A stretch of 64,000 nucleotides of DNA from Candidatus Proelusimicrobium tauri (GCA_002311025.1 DBYY01000009.1:310001-374000), one strand, 5' to 3'; shown: positions 51,988-61,455, counted from the first letter of the stretch. Translations and numbers: made by a program. The notes: generated from the sequence alone by a model not told the origin.

Positions 51988-52941
51988 TTATTTAAACATC
52001 TCGCTTATTGATCTGCCGTCGTGATTTCTTTGTATAGCATCGGCAAGAATATGCGAAATGGTTAAAACTTGTATTTTATCACTGTGTTTGCGTTTTTCTG
52101 TGGGCAAAGTATCTGTGATAAAAAGTTTTTCTATCGGGCTATTATCAACTTTATCAACACCGTCGCGCGATAAAACACCGTGAGTGCAAACAGCATAAAT
52201 CTTTTTTGCGCCGGCTTCTTTAATTTTGCTTGCAACAACAGTTAAAGTGCCTGCCGTATCAACAATATCATCAACGATAATTACGGTTTTGTCTTTGACA
52301 TCACCGATAACGTTATAAACAACTGCCTCATTTGCTTTGGGGCGGCGTTTATCGATAATAACAAGACCGGCATCCATACGAGCGGCAAATTTGCGCGCTC
52401 TTTCCACACCGCCGACATCGGGGGAAACAATTACCAAATTTTCCGGTTTATTCTTTAAAAAATATTCCAAGAAAACACTGCGCGCTCTCAAATGGTCTAC
52501 GGGAATATCAAAGAAACCTTGTATTTGCCCGGCATGTAAGTCCATTGCCATAACTCTATCTGCGCCGGCCTGTGTAATTAAATTAGAAACGAGTTTTGCT
52601 GTTATAGGAACACGCGGGTTGCTTTTTCTATCTGCTCTTGCATAACCATAATAAGGCACAACGGCTGTAATACGGCCCGCACTTGCGCGGCGCATAGCAT
52701 CAATCGCTATTAAAAGTTCCATTAAATTTTCATTTACAGGTGTGCAAGTAGGCTGAATAATATAGCAATCAGCACCGCGCACACTCTCTAAAACTTGGAC
52801 ATCAACTTCGCCATCGGCAAAGTGTTCTACTTTAATATCACCCAATTTAATTTTTAAGTGTTGCGCGATTTTTTCTGCCAAAGGGCGGTTGGCATTACAA
52901 GTAAAAACTTTTAATTCGCGGGTACACTGGCAATGACTCAT
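51988..52941 (-). CDS. prs: ribose-phosphate pyrophosphokinase
   Basis: 317 residues. Makes PRPP from ribose 5-phosphate and ATP for nucleotides, His and Trp. The PRPP-binding loop is VIIVDDIVDTAGTL, the flexible-loop Lys/Arg region ERARKFAARMDA, and the catalytic-flag segment YARADRKSNPR. It overlaps the end of glmU by 4 bases, the conserved glmU-prs pair. Confidence 0.97.
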   Translation of the reverse strand: MSHCQCTRELKVFTCNANRPLAEKIAQHLKIKLGDIKVEHFADGEVDVQVLESVRGADCYIIQPTCTPVNENLMELLIAIDAMRRASAGRITAVVPYYGYARADRKSNPRVPITAKLVSNLITQAGADRVMAMDLHAGQIQGFFDIPVDHLRARSVFLEYFLKNKPENLVIVSPDVGGVERARKFAARMDAGLVIIDKRRPKANEAVVYNVIGDVKDKTVIIVDDIVDTAGTLTVVASKIKEAGAKKIYAVCTHGVLSRDGVDKVDNSPIEKLFITDTLPTEKRKHSDKIQVLTISHILADAIQRNHDGRSISEMFK

Positions 52942-54323
52942 TTCTTTTTTCCTTTTTTGTCTAAATTTACCTGACGATTTCTGGCTATTGCTAAAACGCC
53001 TTCAGGTATATTTTGCGTTATGGTGGAACCGGCTGCGATTTTAGCATTGTCTTCCACCTTAACGGGTGCTACAAAATTGGTATTTGAACCGACAAAAACA
53101 TTATCCCCTATAATAGTTTGGTGTTTGTTTTTGCCGTCATAGTTGCAAGTGATTGACCCCGCACCGACATTAACATTTTTACCCATTTGGCAATCGCCTA
53201 TATAAGTTAAATGCGGCACTTTGGAGCCTTCCCCTATAACAGAATTTTTTATTTCAATAAAATTACCTGATTTTACTTTTTCTTTTAAAATGCTTTTCGG
53301 TCTTAAATGGGCATACGGCCCGATTTGGCAATTATTGGCAAGAGAACTTTCTTCCACATAACAACCGCTTTTGATATGGCAATTATCGGAAATTGTGCTG
53401 TTTATTATCCAGTTGGAAGGTTCAATAATACAATTTTGACCGATAACGGTATTGCCTTCAATAAAAGTATTGGGATAAATTACGCTGTCTTGCCCGATTT
53501 TTGCTTGCGCGCTGATATAAGTTGCGCTGGGATTAATAATAATTACGCCATTATCTAAATGTTTTTTGTTTATGCGCTCTTGCATAAGGGCTTGGGCCTG
53601 GGCAAGTTGTGCTTTGGAGTTGATACCCATAGCACAAATATAATCTTGCTCGCTCATAACTTCGGTTTTATCAAACATAGCCAAAGTATCGGTTAAATAA
53701 TATTCGTGTTTTGGGCCTTGCGGTTTTAATTTGCCAAGCGCTTTGGTTAAAGGTTTAACTTCAAAAATGTATATGCCGGAATTAACTTCTTTAATAGCGG
53801 CGGTTTTTGCGTCCGTATGGGCCTGTTCCACAATTTCTTTAAAAAGGCCTTTTTCGTTTTTAACAATACGGCCATAACCGAAAGGATTTGGCTGAATAAC
53901 GCTTAAAACTGTGCAATTTGGATTTTTTGCTTTATGATATTTGACTAATTTCTTTAAGACTTCGGCCGTAATTAAAGGGGCATCGCCCGCTAAAATTAAA
54001 ACTTGGTCATATTTTTTAATAAAGGAAAGACTATCTTTTACCGCTGTTCCGCTGCCGGTTAAGTTTTTCTGTAAAAGGAATTCTACCAGTGTTTTAATAC
54101 CCCAAGAGGAAAGATTATTTTTGATTGTTTCTTTGACAAAATCAGATTGATGACCGGTCAAAATACCGATTCCTGCCGGTTTTAGTAAAGAAACTTCTCT
54201 TAAAATATGGGAAATAAGCGGTGCGCCGCAAACTTTATGCAGCACCTTAGGAAGGGCGGATTTCATTCTGGTTCCTTGCCCGCCTGCAAGTATTAGAACA
54301 CAGAGATTTTTTTTGGCTACCAT
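52938..54323 (-). CDS. glmU: bifunctional GlmU (N-acetylglucosamine-1-phosphate uridyltransferase/glucosamine-1-phosphate acetyltransferase)
   Basis: 461 residues. The N-terminal uridyltransferase domain starts VLILAGGQGTRMKSALPKVL. The C-terminal left-handed beta-helix acetyltransferase includes GEGSKVPHLTYIGD and GAGSITCNYDGKNKHQT. It makes UDP-GlcNAc for peptidoglycan and LPS. It has its own extended -10 promoter with a 41-base leader. Confidence 0.96.
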   Translation of the reverse strand: MVAKKNLCVLILAGGQGTRMKSALPKVLHKVCGAPLISHILREVSLLKPAGIGILTGHQSDFVKETIKNNLSSWGIKTLVEFLLQKNLTGSGTAVKDSLSFIKKYDQVLILAGDAPLITAEVLKKLVKYHKAKNPNCTVLSVIQPNPFGYGRIVKNEKGLFKEIVEQAHTDAKTAAIKEVNSGIYIFEVKPLTKALGKLKPQGPKHEYYLTDTLAMFDKTEVMSEQDYICAMGINSKAQLAQAQALMQERINKKHLDNGVIIINPSATYISAQAKIGQDSVIYPNTFIEGNTVIGQNCIIEPSNWIINSTISDNCHIKSGCYVEESSLANNCQIGPYAHLRPKSILKEKVKSGNFIEIKNSVIGEGSKVPHLTYIGDCQMGKNVNVGAGSITCNYDGKNKHQTIIGDNVFVGSNTNFVAPVKVEDNAKIAAGSTITQNIPEGVLAIARNRQVNLDKKGKKK

Positions 54324-54362
54324 TTTTTCATTAACTCTTGCCGTAGAATCTTACTACTAAAT

Positions 54363-54371
54363 ATATTATAA
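54363..54371 (-). promoter_or_regulatory. extended -10 promoter of glmU-prs
   Basis: TGTTATAAT on the minus strand, overlapping the stop codon of the upstream metzincin-like gene. Confidence 0.6.
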
Positions 54372-55286
54372 CAAATTATTAAGGTCTTTGCTGTCTTTTA
54401 CGCTTTCCTGCAAGGCAAGGGTGAGTTTTTTCTCGTTAAAGGCTTTCCTTTCTTCAAGTAAAGGTTTATTAAAATGTCTGTTTAAATCGCGAAGAACTTT
54501 ATATCTTTTACCCTCTTTAGTAAATTCGCTTTTAATACCTTCCCAATGGGAATTTTGACCTTGTTTAAAAACAACATAACCGCAAAAAGAATGAAAAGTC
54601 TTTTCTTTACCAAGACCCATATAGATAAGAGCAACTATTCCGTCTGCATCATCGCAAGTTAAATACTTATCATTAAACAGATAAGTATTGGCGGTATTAT
54701 AGCCATAGGTTTTATCGTTTTCCTGCTGATTATATTTAATATCCCCCAGAGAAAAAACATGCCCAAACTCATGCAGTAAAGTGCCGACGGGATCTTTACC
54801 GTCCGTAGCAATAAAAATTCTTTTTTCAAAAACATTTTCTCTTTGGCAAGAACCGGCAACATTTTCCCCCAAACACTCTTTATTTTTACAAAAAGCCAAT
54901 CTTAAAAGAGGTTTTGAAGAAGCAAATTTATAGTCTTTCTTTTGAGATAAAAAGCCCTTTATTTTACCTTCGTTAAACGGGGTTGCGCATTGTTGCAAAA
55001 CCATTTTATCTTTGCGTTCTAAAATAGGCAAAATATCTTTAAAAGTTTTATTAAAATCGGGATAAATATCGCGGTAAGATAATACATTATCAAACCAAAT
55101 TTGAAAAACTTTATTTACATTGGGGATAACTTTTGTTTGTGTACCGTCAATACAATAACTGATTTGCCCCGAGCCAAGTTTTTTTAGAACTTTATTTGTT
55201 TCTATATTGTCCTTTAAAGGAACCCAATCATTGGCAAAGGAAAAAAGCGGTAAAAATAAAAAAATTGATAAAAAAAGTTTCTTCAT
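54366..55286 (-). CDS. secreted metzincin-like zinc metalloprotease, putative
   Basis: 306 residues. Signal peptide to about residue 18 (LFSFA). The zinc motif LLHEFGHVFSLGD places H172, E173, H176 and D182. The spacing equals the metzincin HExxHxxGxxH/D, with Ser for the usual Gly and Asp as third ligand. Several Cys (CQREN, FCKNKEC, CDDAD) suggest disulphides. No family name beyond the motif can be given. It lies 47 bases after mtaB and ends at the glmU promoter. Confidence 0.65.
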   Translation of the reverse strand: MKKLFLSIFLFLPLFSFANDWVPLKDNIETNKVLKKLGSGQISYCIDGTQTKVIPNVNKVFQIWFDNVLSYRDIYPDFNKTFKDILPILERKDKMVLQQCATPFNEGKIKGFLSQKKDYKFASSKPLLRLAFCKNKECLGENVAGSCQRENVFEKRIFIATDGKDPVGTLLHEFGHVFSLGDIKYNQQENDKTYGYNTANTYLFNDKYLTCDDADGIVALIYMGLGKEKTFHSFCGYVVFKQGQNSHWEGIKSEFTKEGKRYKVLRDLNRHFNKPLLEERKAFNEKKLTLALQESVKDSKDLNNLL

Positions 55287-55333
55287 ACCTATATTTTAGA
55301 AAATTAGCAAAAGCCCCACAAGGAGCAAAAGAC

Positions 55334-56560
55334 CTATTTTGAAATAGGACCAAAGACCTCTTCGCCTTTTACCTCTTGGACGAGAACTTTAAAAAGGCCT
55401 TGCGGTTTTTGGTTGGTTTTTATTAAAACGCGCTGGAAGTTTGAAGCCGTCGCGCGCAAATATTCTTGCTCAAAATCTTCCCCTATCACTTGTAAAATTT
55501 TGCCTTTTAAACTTTCGGCGGCACTTACGCGCAATTCTTTATCAAGTTTATGTAAAATTAAACTGCGTTCTTTTATTATGCTTGGGTTAAGTTGCGGCAT
55601 TTGGGCAGCGGGAGTTCCTTCTCTTGCGCTATAACTAAAAACATGTAACCCCGCAAATTTTGCTTTTTTTAGAAAATCTGCACTTTCTTTAAAATCTTCT
55701 TCCGTTTCCGTAGGAAAACCGGCAATAATATCGGTATAAACAAATAAATCTTTTATTTTTGTGCGGATATAATTTAATCTTTCCAAAAACTCTTCGGCTG
55801 TATAGTGGCGGCGCATTTCTTTTAAAACTTTAGTTGATCCGCTTTGTAAAGGTAAGTGCAGATAAGAACAGAACTTTTCCCCCGCTTTGCTTAAAACTTC
55901 TATTAAATCATCGGAAATTGTATTGATTTCTATTGAGGAAAAGCGAACGCGGAAAGAGCCTTTTAAAGCAAAAATCTCTTTACATAAGTCTGCCAAAGTT
56001 GCTTTTGTTTCGGGACAAAGATAATTGCCGATATTTATGCCTGTTAAAACAATTTCGCTATAACCGTTGGCTATTAAATCTTTAATTTCGCGCAGCACAA
56101 TTTCTTTTGGTTTTGAGGTTTTTATCGGCCTTGTATAAGGCACAATACAATAGGAACAAAAGCAGTCGCACCCGTCTTGAATTTTAATAAAAGCACGGCT
56201 ATGCCCGCTGTGTTCTTTTACGGACCAATCAATTTCCTTATCAAAAAGTGCTTTAGACAAATCTTCTTTAAAATAAATTTTTAAAGTGGGGTATTTTTGT
56301 AAAAGATAATCTTTTTTAACTCTTGCAAAACATCCGCTAACTATAATTTGAGCGGAAGGATTTTGTTTTAAAAGTGTGCGGATAAATTTTTCGGCTTCTT
56401 TATCGGCATTAGAGGTAACGGAGCAGGTATTTATAAAACATAAATTTGCTTCCTTAAAATCTTGGGTTATTTCGCTACCTTGCGCTAAAAACTGTTCTAA
56501 AACGGCCTCACTTTCCACTTGATTCACGCGACAGCCGTAAGTTTTAATAAAAATCTTCAT
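55334..56560 (-). CDS. mtaB: tRNA t6A37 methylthiotransferase MtaB
   Basis: 408 residues. Radical-SAM enzyme adding a methylthio group to t6A37 of tRNA. The N-terminal UPF0004 domain has FIKTYGCRVNQVES with a cluster Cys; the radical-SAM motif is CDCFCSYCIVPYTR (CxxxCxxC); a TRAM domain closes the protein. The short N-terminal form and GCRVNQ point to MtaB over MiaB. I start at 56560, where ATGA overlaps the rsmE stop; an upstream ATG at 56575 adds five residues within rsmE. Confidence 0.9.
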   Translation of the reverse strand: MKIFIKTYGCRVNQVESEAVLEQFLAQGSEITQDFKEANLCFINTCSVTSNADKEAEKFIRTLLKQNPSAQIIVSGCFARVKKDYLLQKYPTLKIYFKEDLSKALFDKEIDWSVKEHSGHSRAFIKIQDGCDCFCSYCIVPYTRPIKTSKPKEIVLREIKDLIANGYSEIVLTGINIGNYLCPETKATLADLCKEIFALKGSFRVRFSSIEINTISDDLIEVLSKAGEKFCSYLHLPLQSGSTKVLKEMRRHYTAEEFLERLNYIRTKIKDLFVYTDIIAGFPTETEEDFKESADFLKKAKFAGLHVFSYSAREGTPAAQMPQLNPSIIKERSLILHKLDKELRVSAAESLKGKILQVIGEDFEQEYLRATASNFQRVLIKTNQKPQGLFKVLVQEVKGEEVFGPISK

Positions 56561-57249
56561 TGCATGGCACCCCAAACAGCGGCAAAAGCGGCACTTTGCG
56601 CGCGCAAAATAAAATCGCCAAGAGAAACAGAAAGTATATTGTGTTGCTTGGCAAGGACAATTTCTTCGGGTTCATACCCCCCCTCAGGCCCAATAAAAAT
56701 TGTTAGTTCTTCGGGATTTAATTTTTGTATTTCGGTAAGAATGGGCAAAGTGTGCTCGTCTTCATAGCAAATAAGCGCGGGTTTTTTGGCTTCTTTTACG
56801 GCTTCAACAAAATTTTGTGGCTCAAGTATTTGTGGCAAATAAGGGCTACCACATTGTTTTGCGGCCGATAAAATAATTTGCTCCCAGCGTTCCTGCTTGG
56901 TTTGCCATTTTTTAATTAAATCTTTTTCGCACCTTTGGGAAATTACCGGTTTTATAGCATAAACACCTGCTTGCGTGCAAAGGTTCAAAAGTTCCTCTGT
57001 CGCGGGACGCGAAATTACGGAAAAGCATAAAGTTATTTTTCTTTTGGGCTTAAAAGGTGTGAGCGTTTTTATAATTTGACCGCTGGCTGATTTATCTGTA
57101 AGCGTTTCAATTTTACCAAGCCAAAGTCCGCCCTTACCGTCAAATAAATTAATAGTGTCGCCCGTTTTAAAACGGACAACTTTTAAGTGGCGTGCTTCGT
57201 CCTCATCAAGTGTCCAAGTATTATTATTAACTTTTGCTATAAATTGCAT
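56557..57249 (-). CDS. rsmE: 16S rRNA m3U1498 methyltransferase RsmE
   Basis: 230 residues of the SPOUT fold. An N-terminal PUA-like domain is followed by the knotted SAM site IFIGPEGGYEPEEI and SLGDFILRAQSAAFAA. It methylates U1498 in helix 44 of 16S rRNA. It overlaps mtaB by 4 bases and follows the MscS gene by 2, giving a three-gene operon with two RNA-modification enzymes. Confidence 0.94.
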   Translation of the reverse strand: MQFIAKVNNNTWTLDEDEARHLKVVRFKTGDTINLFDGKGGLWLGKIETLTDKSASGQIIKTLTPFKPKRKITLCFSVISRPATEELLNLCTQAGVYAIKPVISQRCEKDLIKKWQTKQERWEQIILSAAKQCGSPYLPQILEPQNFVEAVKEAKKPALICYEDEHTLPILTEIQKLNPEELTIFIGPEGGYEPEEIVLAKQHNILSVSLGDFILRAQSAAFAAVWGAMQ

Positions 57250-57251
57250 TT

Positions 57252-58457
57252 TTAATTATTACTGTATCTTTCGTACACTTTTAGATCAAACACAGGAATT
57301 ATTGATAAAAGATGGTCAAAAATATCGGCTTGAATACCTTCATAAGAAACCCAGTTTGTATCATTGGAAAAGGCATAAACTTCCAAAGGCAAGCCTTCGG
57401 AAGTGGGTTCAAGTTGGCGGACCATGCATGTAAATTTCTGTGTGATATTTTTATTATGTCTTAAATATTCTTGGCAATAAGCCCTAAATGTACCAATATT
57501 GGTTAAACGTCTTGTATTATAAATATTTTCGCGGTGTTCCACTTTTTTATTATAATCGGCAAGTTCTTTTTCTTTTTTGGCAAGATAGTCTTTTAATAAA
57601 GAAATGCTTTTTAACTTTTCAATTTCTTCCGGGGTTAAAAATCTAATTGAGTGTATATCTATATTGACGGCTCTTTTTATTCTGCGTGCGCCGGATTCGC
57701 TCATGGCACGCCAGTTTGTAAAAGAGTGGGAAACAAGGTCATAAGCCGGAACATTGACAATAGTATTATCCCAATTTTTAACTCTGACGGTGGAAAGCAA
57801 AATATCCACAACTTCGCCGTCTGCGCCTTGGCCGGGAATAACTATCCAATCGCCAACGCGCACCAAATCGTTTAAGGAAAGTTGAAACCCTGAAACAAGA
57901 CCTAAAATAGAATCTTTAAAAATCAAAAGTAAGATAGCAGATAATGCAGTTAAACCGCCGAGCAAATAAACCGGTTCTTTATTAACGATAATTGATACCA
58001 TTAAAATAATTGCAACAAGCCAACAAACAACTTGTATAGCCTGCACGATACCTTTTAAAGGCATTTTAACTGAACGGGAATATTTATCGCCGAAAACGCT
58101 TAAGCAAGCAGCAATAAGCAAAGTAAATTCCGCAATTATAACTATATTAATAAGTCTTAAGATAAAAGATGTAAATTTGGGGAATTCCGACATTAAAAAG
58201 AAATCATTTATTCCTACCAAAAAGCAAAGCCCGATAGCAAAAAAGAAATGATTTAAAACTTTATGCTTAATAATAAGGCTTACCCAACCTCTGCCGATAA
58301 TTTGTCTTTTGTTTAAAAATTTTTCCGTTGCCCATTGTAAGGTCTTGGCTATATATTTTATTGCTATCACCGCTAAAATGAAAATAGCAACACCTAAAAC
58401 ATATTTTGTAAGAACACTTTCAATAGATAAAACATTTGTAAAAAATTCTTTAAGCAT
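57252..58457 (-). CDS. MscS-family mechanosensitive channel (YbdG-like)
   Basis: 401 residues. About five membrane helices in the first 200 residues, then the MscS beta domain with DLVRVGDWIVIPGQGADGEV and a long C-terminal cytoplasmic domain. NTIVNVPAYDLVSHSFTNWR is close to the E. coli YbdG (MscM) form, not small MscS. It protects against osmotic down-shock. RBS AAGGAGG is strong. The 66-base gap to the divergent barrel gene holds both promoters, including TGCTATCAT on the plus side. Confidence 0.88.
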   Translation of the reverse strand: MLKEFFTNVLSIESVLTKYVLGVAIFILAVIAIKYIAKTLQWATEKFLNKRQIIGRGWVSLIIKHKVLNHFFFAIGLCFLVGINDFFLMSEFPKFTSFILRLINIVIIAEFTLLIAACLSVFGDKYSRSVKMPLKGIVQAIQVVCWLVAIILMVSIIVNKEPVYLLGGLTALSAILLLIFKDSILGLVSGFQLSLNDLVRVGDWIVIPGQGADGEVVDILLSTVRVKNWDNTIVNVPAYDLVSHSFTNWRAMSESGARRIKRAVNIDIHSIRFLTPEEIEKLKSISLLKDYLAKKEKELADYNKKVEHRENIYNTRRLTNIGTFRAYCQEYLRHNKNITQKFTCMVRQLEPTSEGLPLEVYAFSNDTNWVSYEGIQADIFDHLLSIIPVFDLKVYERYSNN

Positions 58458-58523
58458 ATTTCCTCCTTTTATGCTATCATATACTCATACATATATTGTA
58501 TAAATTATGGAGGAAATTTAAAA

Positions 58524-59279
58524 ATGAAAAAAATCATTTTAGGCGCCCTTGCAATCTTTTTAGTTGCGCAAGCATTCGCCTTAAACATTACTGACCCCTT
58601 CTATATGCCGGCAAAAGGTGGTTTTGTCTTGGATAGCACTGTTATGAAAACAAATAATCCATATGCTTGGGCTGGTGTTAGAGCATATAGCGTTAAAGAA
58701 GTTTTAAACTACGGCATTATGGATAATTTATCCATCGGGGCAAGCCTTGGTTGGAGCAAGGTTAAAGATGGAGATAGCGGTTTAGAAGACCCTACTTTCT
58801 ATGGAAGATATAGAATCGTTGAAGAAACAAAAAACGGCTTAATCGTTGACTTAAAAGGTTATATCAGCCCTGAAGTCTTTGATTCTCCGTTTAATGGCGA
58901 AAAAGGTGTCGCAAAAGGTTCTACCGATTTCGGTTTTTCCGTTATGGCCGGTTCCAGAGAATGGGTTAAAGACTTCGTTTTCTGGGGTGAAGCAGGTATT
59001 GATTTTATCGGTAGCACAAAATGGACTGATTCAAGCAATGTTTTCTCTATTTCCGGTAATGCTAAATATTATTTGGATGACTTAAACTCCTTTGACGGTG
59101 GTTTATTCTTCAAACATTATGACGCAGGTGATGGTTATTCCGGTTATGGTATTAAACTTGACTATGCAAGAATCTTAACCGATAATCTTGCTTTAGTTCC
59201 TTTCTGGGAAGCAGAATCTCACAGTGATGATGTCCCTTCTATCATCAAATTCGGTGTTACTTTAAGATGGGTTTTCTAA
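58524..59279 (+). CDS. putative outer-membrane barrel protein
   Basis: 251 residues. Signal peptide to about residue 19 (AQAFA). The mature protein alternates hydrophobic and polar residues and is rich in Tyr, Gly and Trp, ending TLRWVF; a terminal Phe is the barrel-assembly signal. RBS GGAGG and a dedicated terminator suggest high expression, as for a major porin-like protein. No named family. It differs from the barrel at 6758 in size and sequence. Confidence 0.62.
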   Translation: MKKIILGALAIFLVAQAFALNITDPFYMPAKGGFVLDSTVMKTNNPYAWAGVRAYSVKEVLNYGIMDNLSIGASLGWSKVKDGDSGLEDPTFYGRYRIVEETKNGLIVDLKGYISPEVFDSPFNGEKGVAKGSTDFGFSVMAGSREWVKDFVFWGEAGIDFIGSTKWTDSSNVFSISGNAKYYLDDLNSFDGGLFFKHYDAGDGYSGYGIKLDYARILTDNLALVPFWEAESHSDDVPSIIKFGVTLRWVF

Positions 59280-59302
59280 TTTAGTAATCAATCTTAATAT
59301 AA

Positions 59303-59338
59303 AAGACCTTTGCTTAATTGCAAAGGTCTTTTTTTTTA
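59303..59338 (+). terminator. terminator of the barrel gene
   Basis: AAGACCTTTGC / GCAAAGGTCTT stem, 6-base loop, then TTTTTTT. Confidence 0.88.
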
Positions 59339-59339
59339 G

Positions 59340-59345
59340 TAAAAT
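59340..59345 (+). promoter_or_regulatory. -10 box, predicted leaderless promoter
   Basis: TAAAAT, 7 bases, ATG at 59353. It starts two bases after the T-run of the preceding terminator. No RBS. Confidence 0.5.
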
Positions 59346-59352
59346 TAAGTAT

Positions 59353-60528
59353 ATGAAAAAATTTTTAATTTTTATTTTTACAGTTCTTGCCCTAAACTTA
59401 AACGGCGCAAATATCGTAAGAGGTCCTTATACCCAAGATACCGAACTTACAACTACTGTTATCCGCTTTTCCACCGACGAACCGACCCCCGCTTGGATAG
59501 AATACGGTCCGCAAGGCCAATGTAATTTGGTAATGACAAACAGTCCAAAACAAAGAAATCATAGTTTAACTTTACACGGACTTATACCCAATACTCAATT
59601 TTGCTATAAAGTTTATGTGGAAAATGCTAACGGCGACGGCGTGCAGGAAGGAATAAGCGGAACTTTTACAACGGCTTACAGCGCAGAAAGAAAAGAACTC
59701 AGTTTGCTCGTTTTAGGTAATACCTCAGACCCAAATAATAATGCCGGCACAATAAAAAAACAACTTGCCGCAAGTATGCTAAACCACTCCGCAGACATTT
59801 TAATACATACGGGCAATATCTCAACCGAAGGCAAAGCCACCAATGCCTATACCGATTTTTATGAACCTTTTAAGGAAGTGCTTAAAAAAACGCCTTATAT
59901 TGCCGCCTTGGGCGCAGATGAATACGGTCCGGATAAAGATAAACAGGAAGGCAAAGGCTTTTTAAATGCAAATTATAAACCTTTGAACTCTATGCCGTGG
60001 AGTAAAGGCACACCGAATTATTATTATTATGATAGCGCAAATGCCCGCATAATCGTGATAGATACAAATAATTTATACGACGCAATTTTCGCGCCCAAAC
60101 TTGAAAAAGACAGCAAACAATACGACTGGCTTAAAACTTCCCTTGCTCAAGCAGGCGCGGATAAATGGAAAATTGTTGTTTTACATCATCCTGTTTATTC
60201 AAGCGGTGCAAGCGAAGATAAACTAAGCCAATTTCTTGCCCCCTTATTTGAAACATATAAAGTCAATTTGGTTTTACAGGGCTATCAGGGTGCCTACGAA
60301 AGAACAAAACCTATAAGGGATGCTCAATCTTCTAAATCAGGGCCGATTTATGTAACTATCGGCGGAGCGGGAAGATCCTTTGAGCCGGCCTCTTATTCAA
60401 ATGAATGGACAAGCAAATACTACGCTACGCCGCATTTTGCCCATATCAAAATTGTAGATAGGAAACTTTCTTTAAGAATTTATACTCACGAAGATAAAAA
60501 AATTGACGCTTTGGATATTTACTTCTAA
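59353..60528 (+). CDS. purple-acid-phosphatase-fold protein lacking most metal ligands (probable pseudo-enzyme)
   Basis: 391 residues. Signal peptide to about 19, a fibronectin-III-like N-terminal domain (about 21-108), then a metallophosphoesterase domain. The five metal motifs of the family can be placed but most ligands are changed: GNTSD at 122-126, GNIS at 154-157 (usual GDxx), GADE at 187-190 (usual GNHE), VVLHHP kept at 275-280, and GYQGAYER at 310-317 (usual GHxHxYER). It probably keeps the fold but not the di-metal chemistry; a binding or structural role is likely. Confidence 0.75.
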   Translation: MKKFLIFIFTVLALNLNGANIVRGPYTQDTELTTTVIRFSTDEPTPAWIEYGPQGQCNLVMTNSPKQRNHSLTLHGLIPNTQFCYKVYVENANGDGVQEGISGTFTTAYSAERKELSLLVLGNTSDPNNNAGTIKKQLAASMLNHSADILIHTGNISTEGKATNAYTDFYEPFKEVLKKTPYIAALGADEYGPDKDKQEGKGFLNANYKPLNSMPWSKGTPNYYYYDSANARIIVIDTNNLYDAIFAPKLEKDSKQYDWLKTSLAQAGADKWKIVVLHHPVYSSGASEDKLSQFLAPLFETYKVNLVLQGYQGAYERTKPIRDAQSSKSGPIYVTIGGAGRSFEPASYSNEWTSKYYATPHFAHIKIVDRKLSLRIYTHEDKKIDALDIYF

Positions 60529-60546
60529 AGGTTTTCAGACAAAAAT

Positions 60547-61455
60547 TTAATTCTTTCTTTCCAATAAAGAAATAACCTTTATTATTTCTAATAATTCTTT
60601 ATATTCTGCCATTTTATCAAAAATTTGTTTTTGGGCAGAAGCAAAAACTACAAGTTTTAAAGAGTTGTCTTGCGGTGATACAAAATAAATATCTTCCGAA
60701 GTTATTATTGTAACAATCCACGTGTGCAAATTTTTAGCATAATCAATTACAGCAGGAACAAGTTGATCTTTTATTTGGGCCGGTATTTCGTTCGGTTTTT
60801 GGGCATAAATATTATATCTTGTGCCGGTATCAATATCTGCTTTTGGCAGATTGTCCGGGTTTTCTTGGGAAAAATATTTTAAAGGACTTATTATAATGAT
60901 ATTATCTTCCGTTAGTTTTACATTTACACGCAAAGCATAATATTTTGGCAAAAAATCTTCATTGTTTCGGCGTAAAGCCTTTGGCAGTCTTCCCCGTAAA
61001 GAAAACTTTATATTATCTTTTTTACCAAAAAAGAACATATCTTCAAAAACATCATAAAAAGATAATGTTTTTGCAAAAAGATTAACATAAAAAACAGAAA
61101 TATTTAATAAATCTCTTTTTCCGCGAAAAACAACTTCTTTAGTTTCTTCATCTAAAATATCTTCTTCTTCAAAAGCCCAAGTTTCAATATCTTTATCTGC
61201 ATTAAATTCCTGCATAATAATATTTATGGCTGTGTTAACAACTGATTTAGATAGACTATGTCTAAAAGAAAAAATAAAACCGATAGCAAGTGAAACAAAT
61301 AAAGCAATAAGCAAAACTGTCAAAGCAGTATTGTTTAAAAATGTTGTTCCTATAACAATACAGAGACTTACTAAACCATATATAAACAGTAGTGTTTTCA
61401 CTCTTTTGAATTTTTTTAAAGTTTTTTCGTATATACCGGGATCAATTTTTATCAT
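60547..61455 (-). CDS. hypothetical membrane protein with two N-terminal helices
   Basis: 302 residues. Two hydrophobic helices at about 21-38 and 45-65 with a short loop, then a soluble domain of about 230 residues, probably cytoplasmic. It faintly recalls DUF3137-type proteins (KRDLLNISVFYVN, FFFGKKDNIKFSL), but I cannot confirm it. Monocistronic, 134 bases downstream of gyrA and beyond that gene's terminator. No function proposed. Confidence 0.5.
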   Translation of the reverse strand: MIKIDPGIYEKTLKKFKRVKTLLFIYGLVSLCIVIGTTFLNNTALTVLLIALFVSLAIGFIFSFRHSLSKSVVNTAINIIMQEFNADKDIETWAFEEEDILDEETKEVVFRGKRDLLNISVFYVNLFAKTLSFYDVFEDMFFFGKKDNIKFSLRGRLPKALRRNNEDFLPKYYALRVNVKLTEDNIIIISPLKYFSQENPDNLPKADIDTGTRYNIYAQKPNEIPAQIKDQLVPAVIDYAKNLHTWIVTIITSEDIYFVSPQDNSLKLVVFASAQKQIFDKMAEYKELLEIIKVISLLERKN

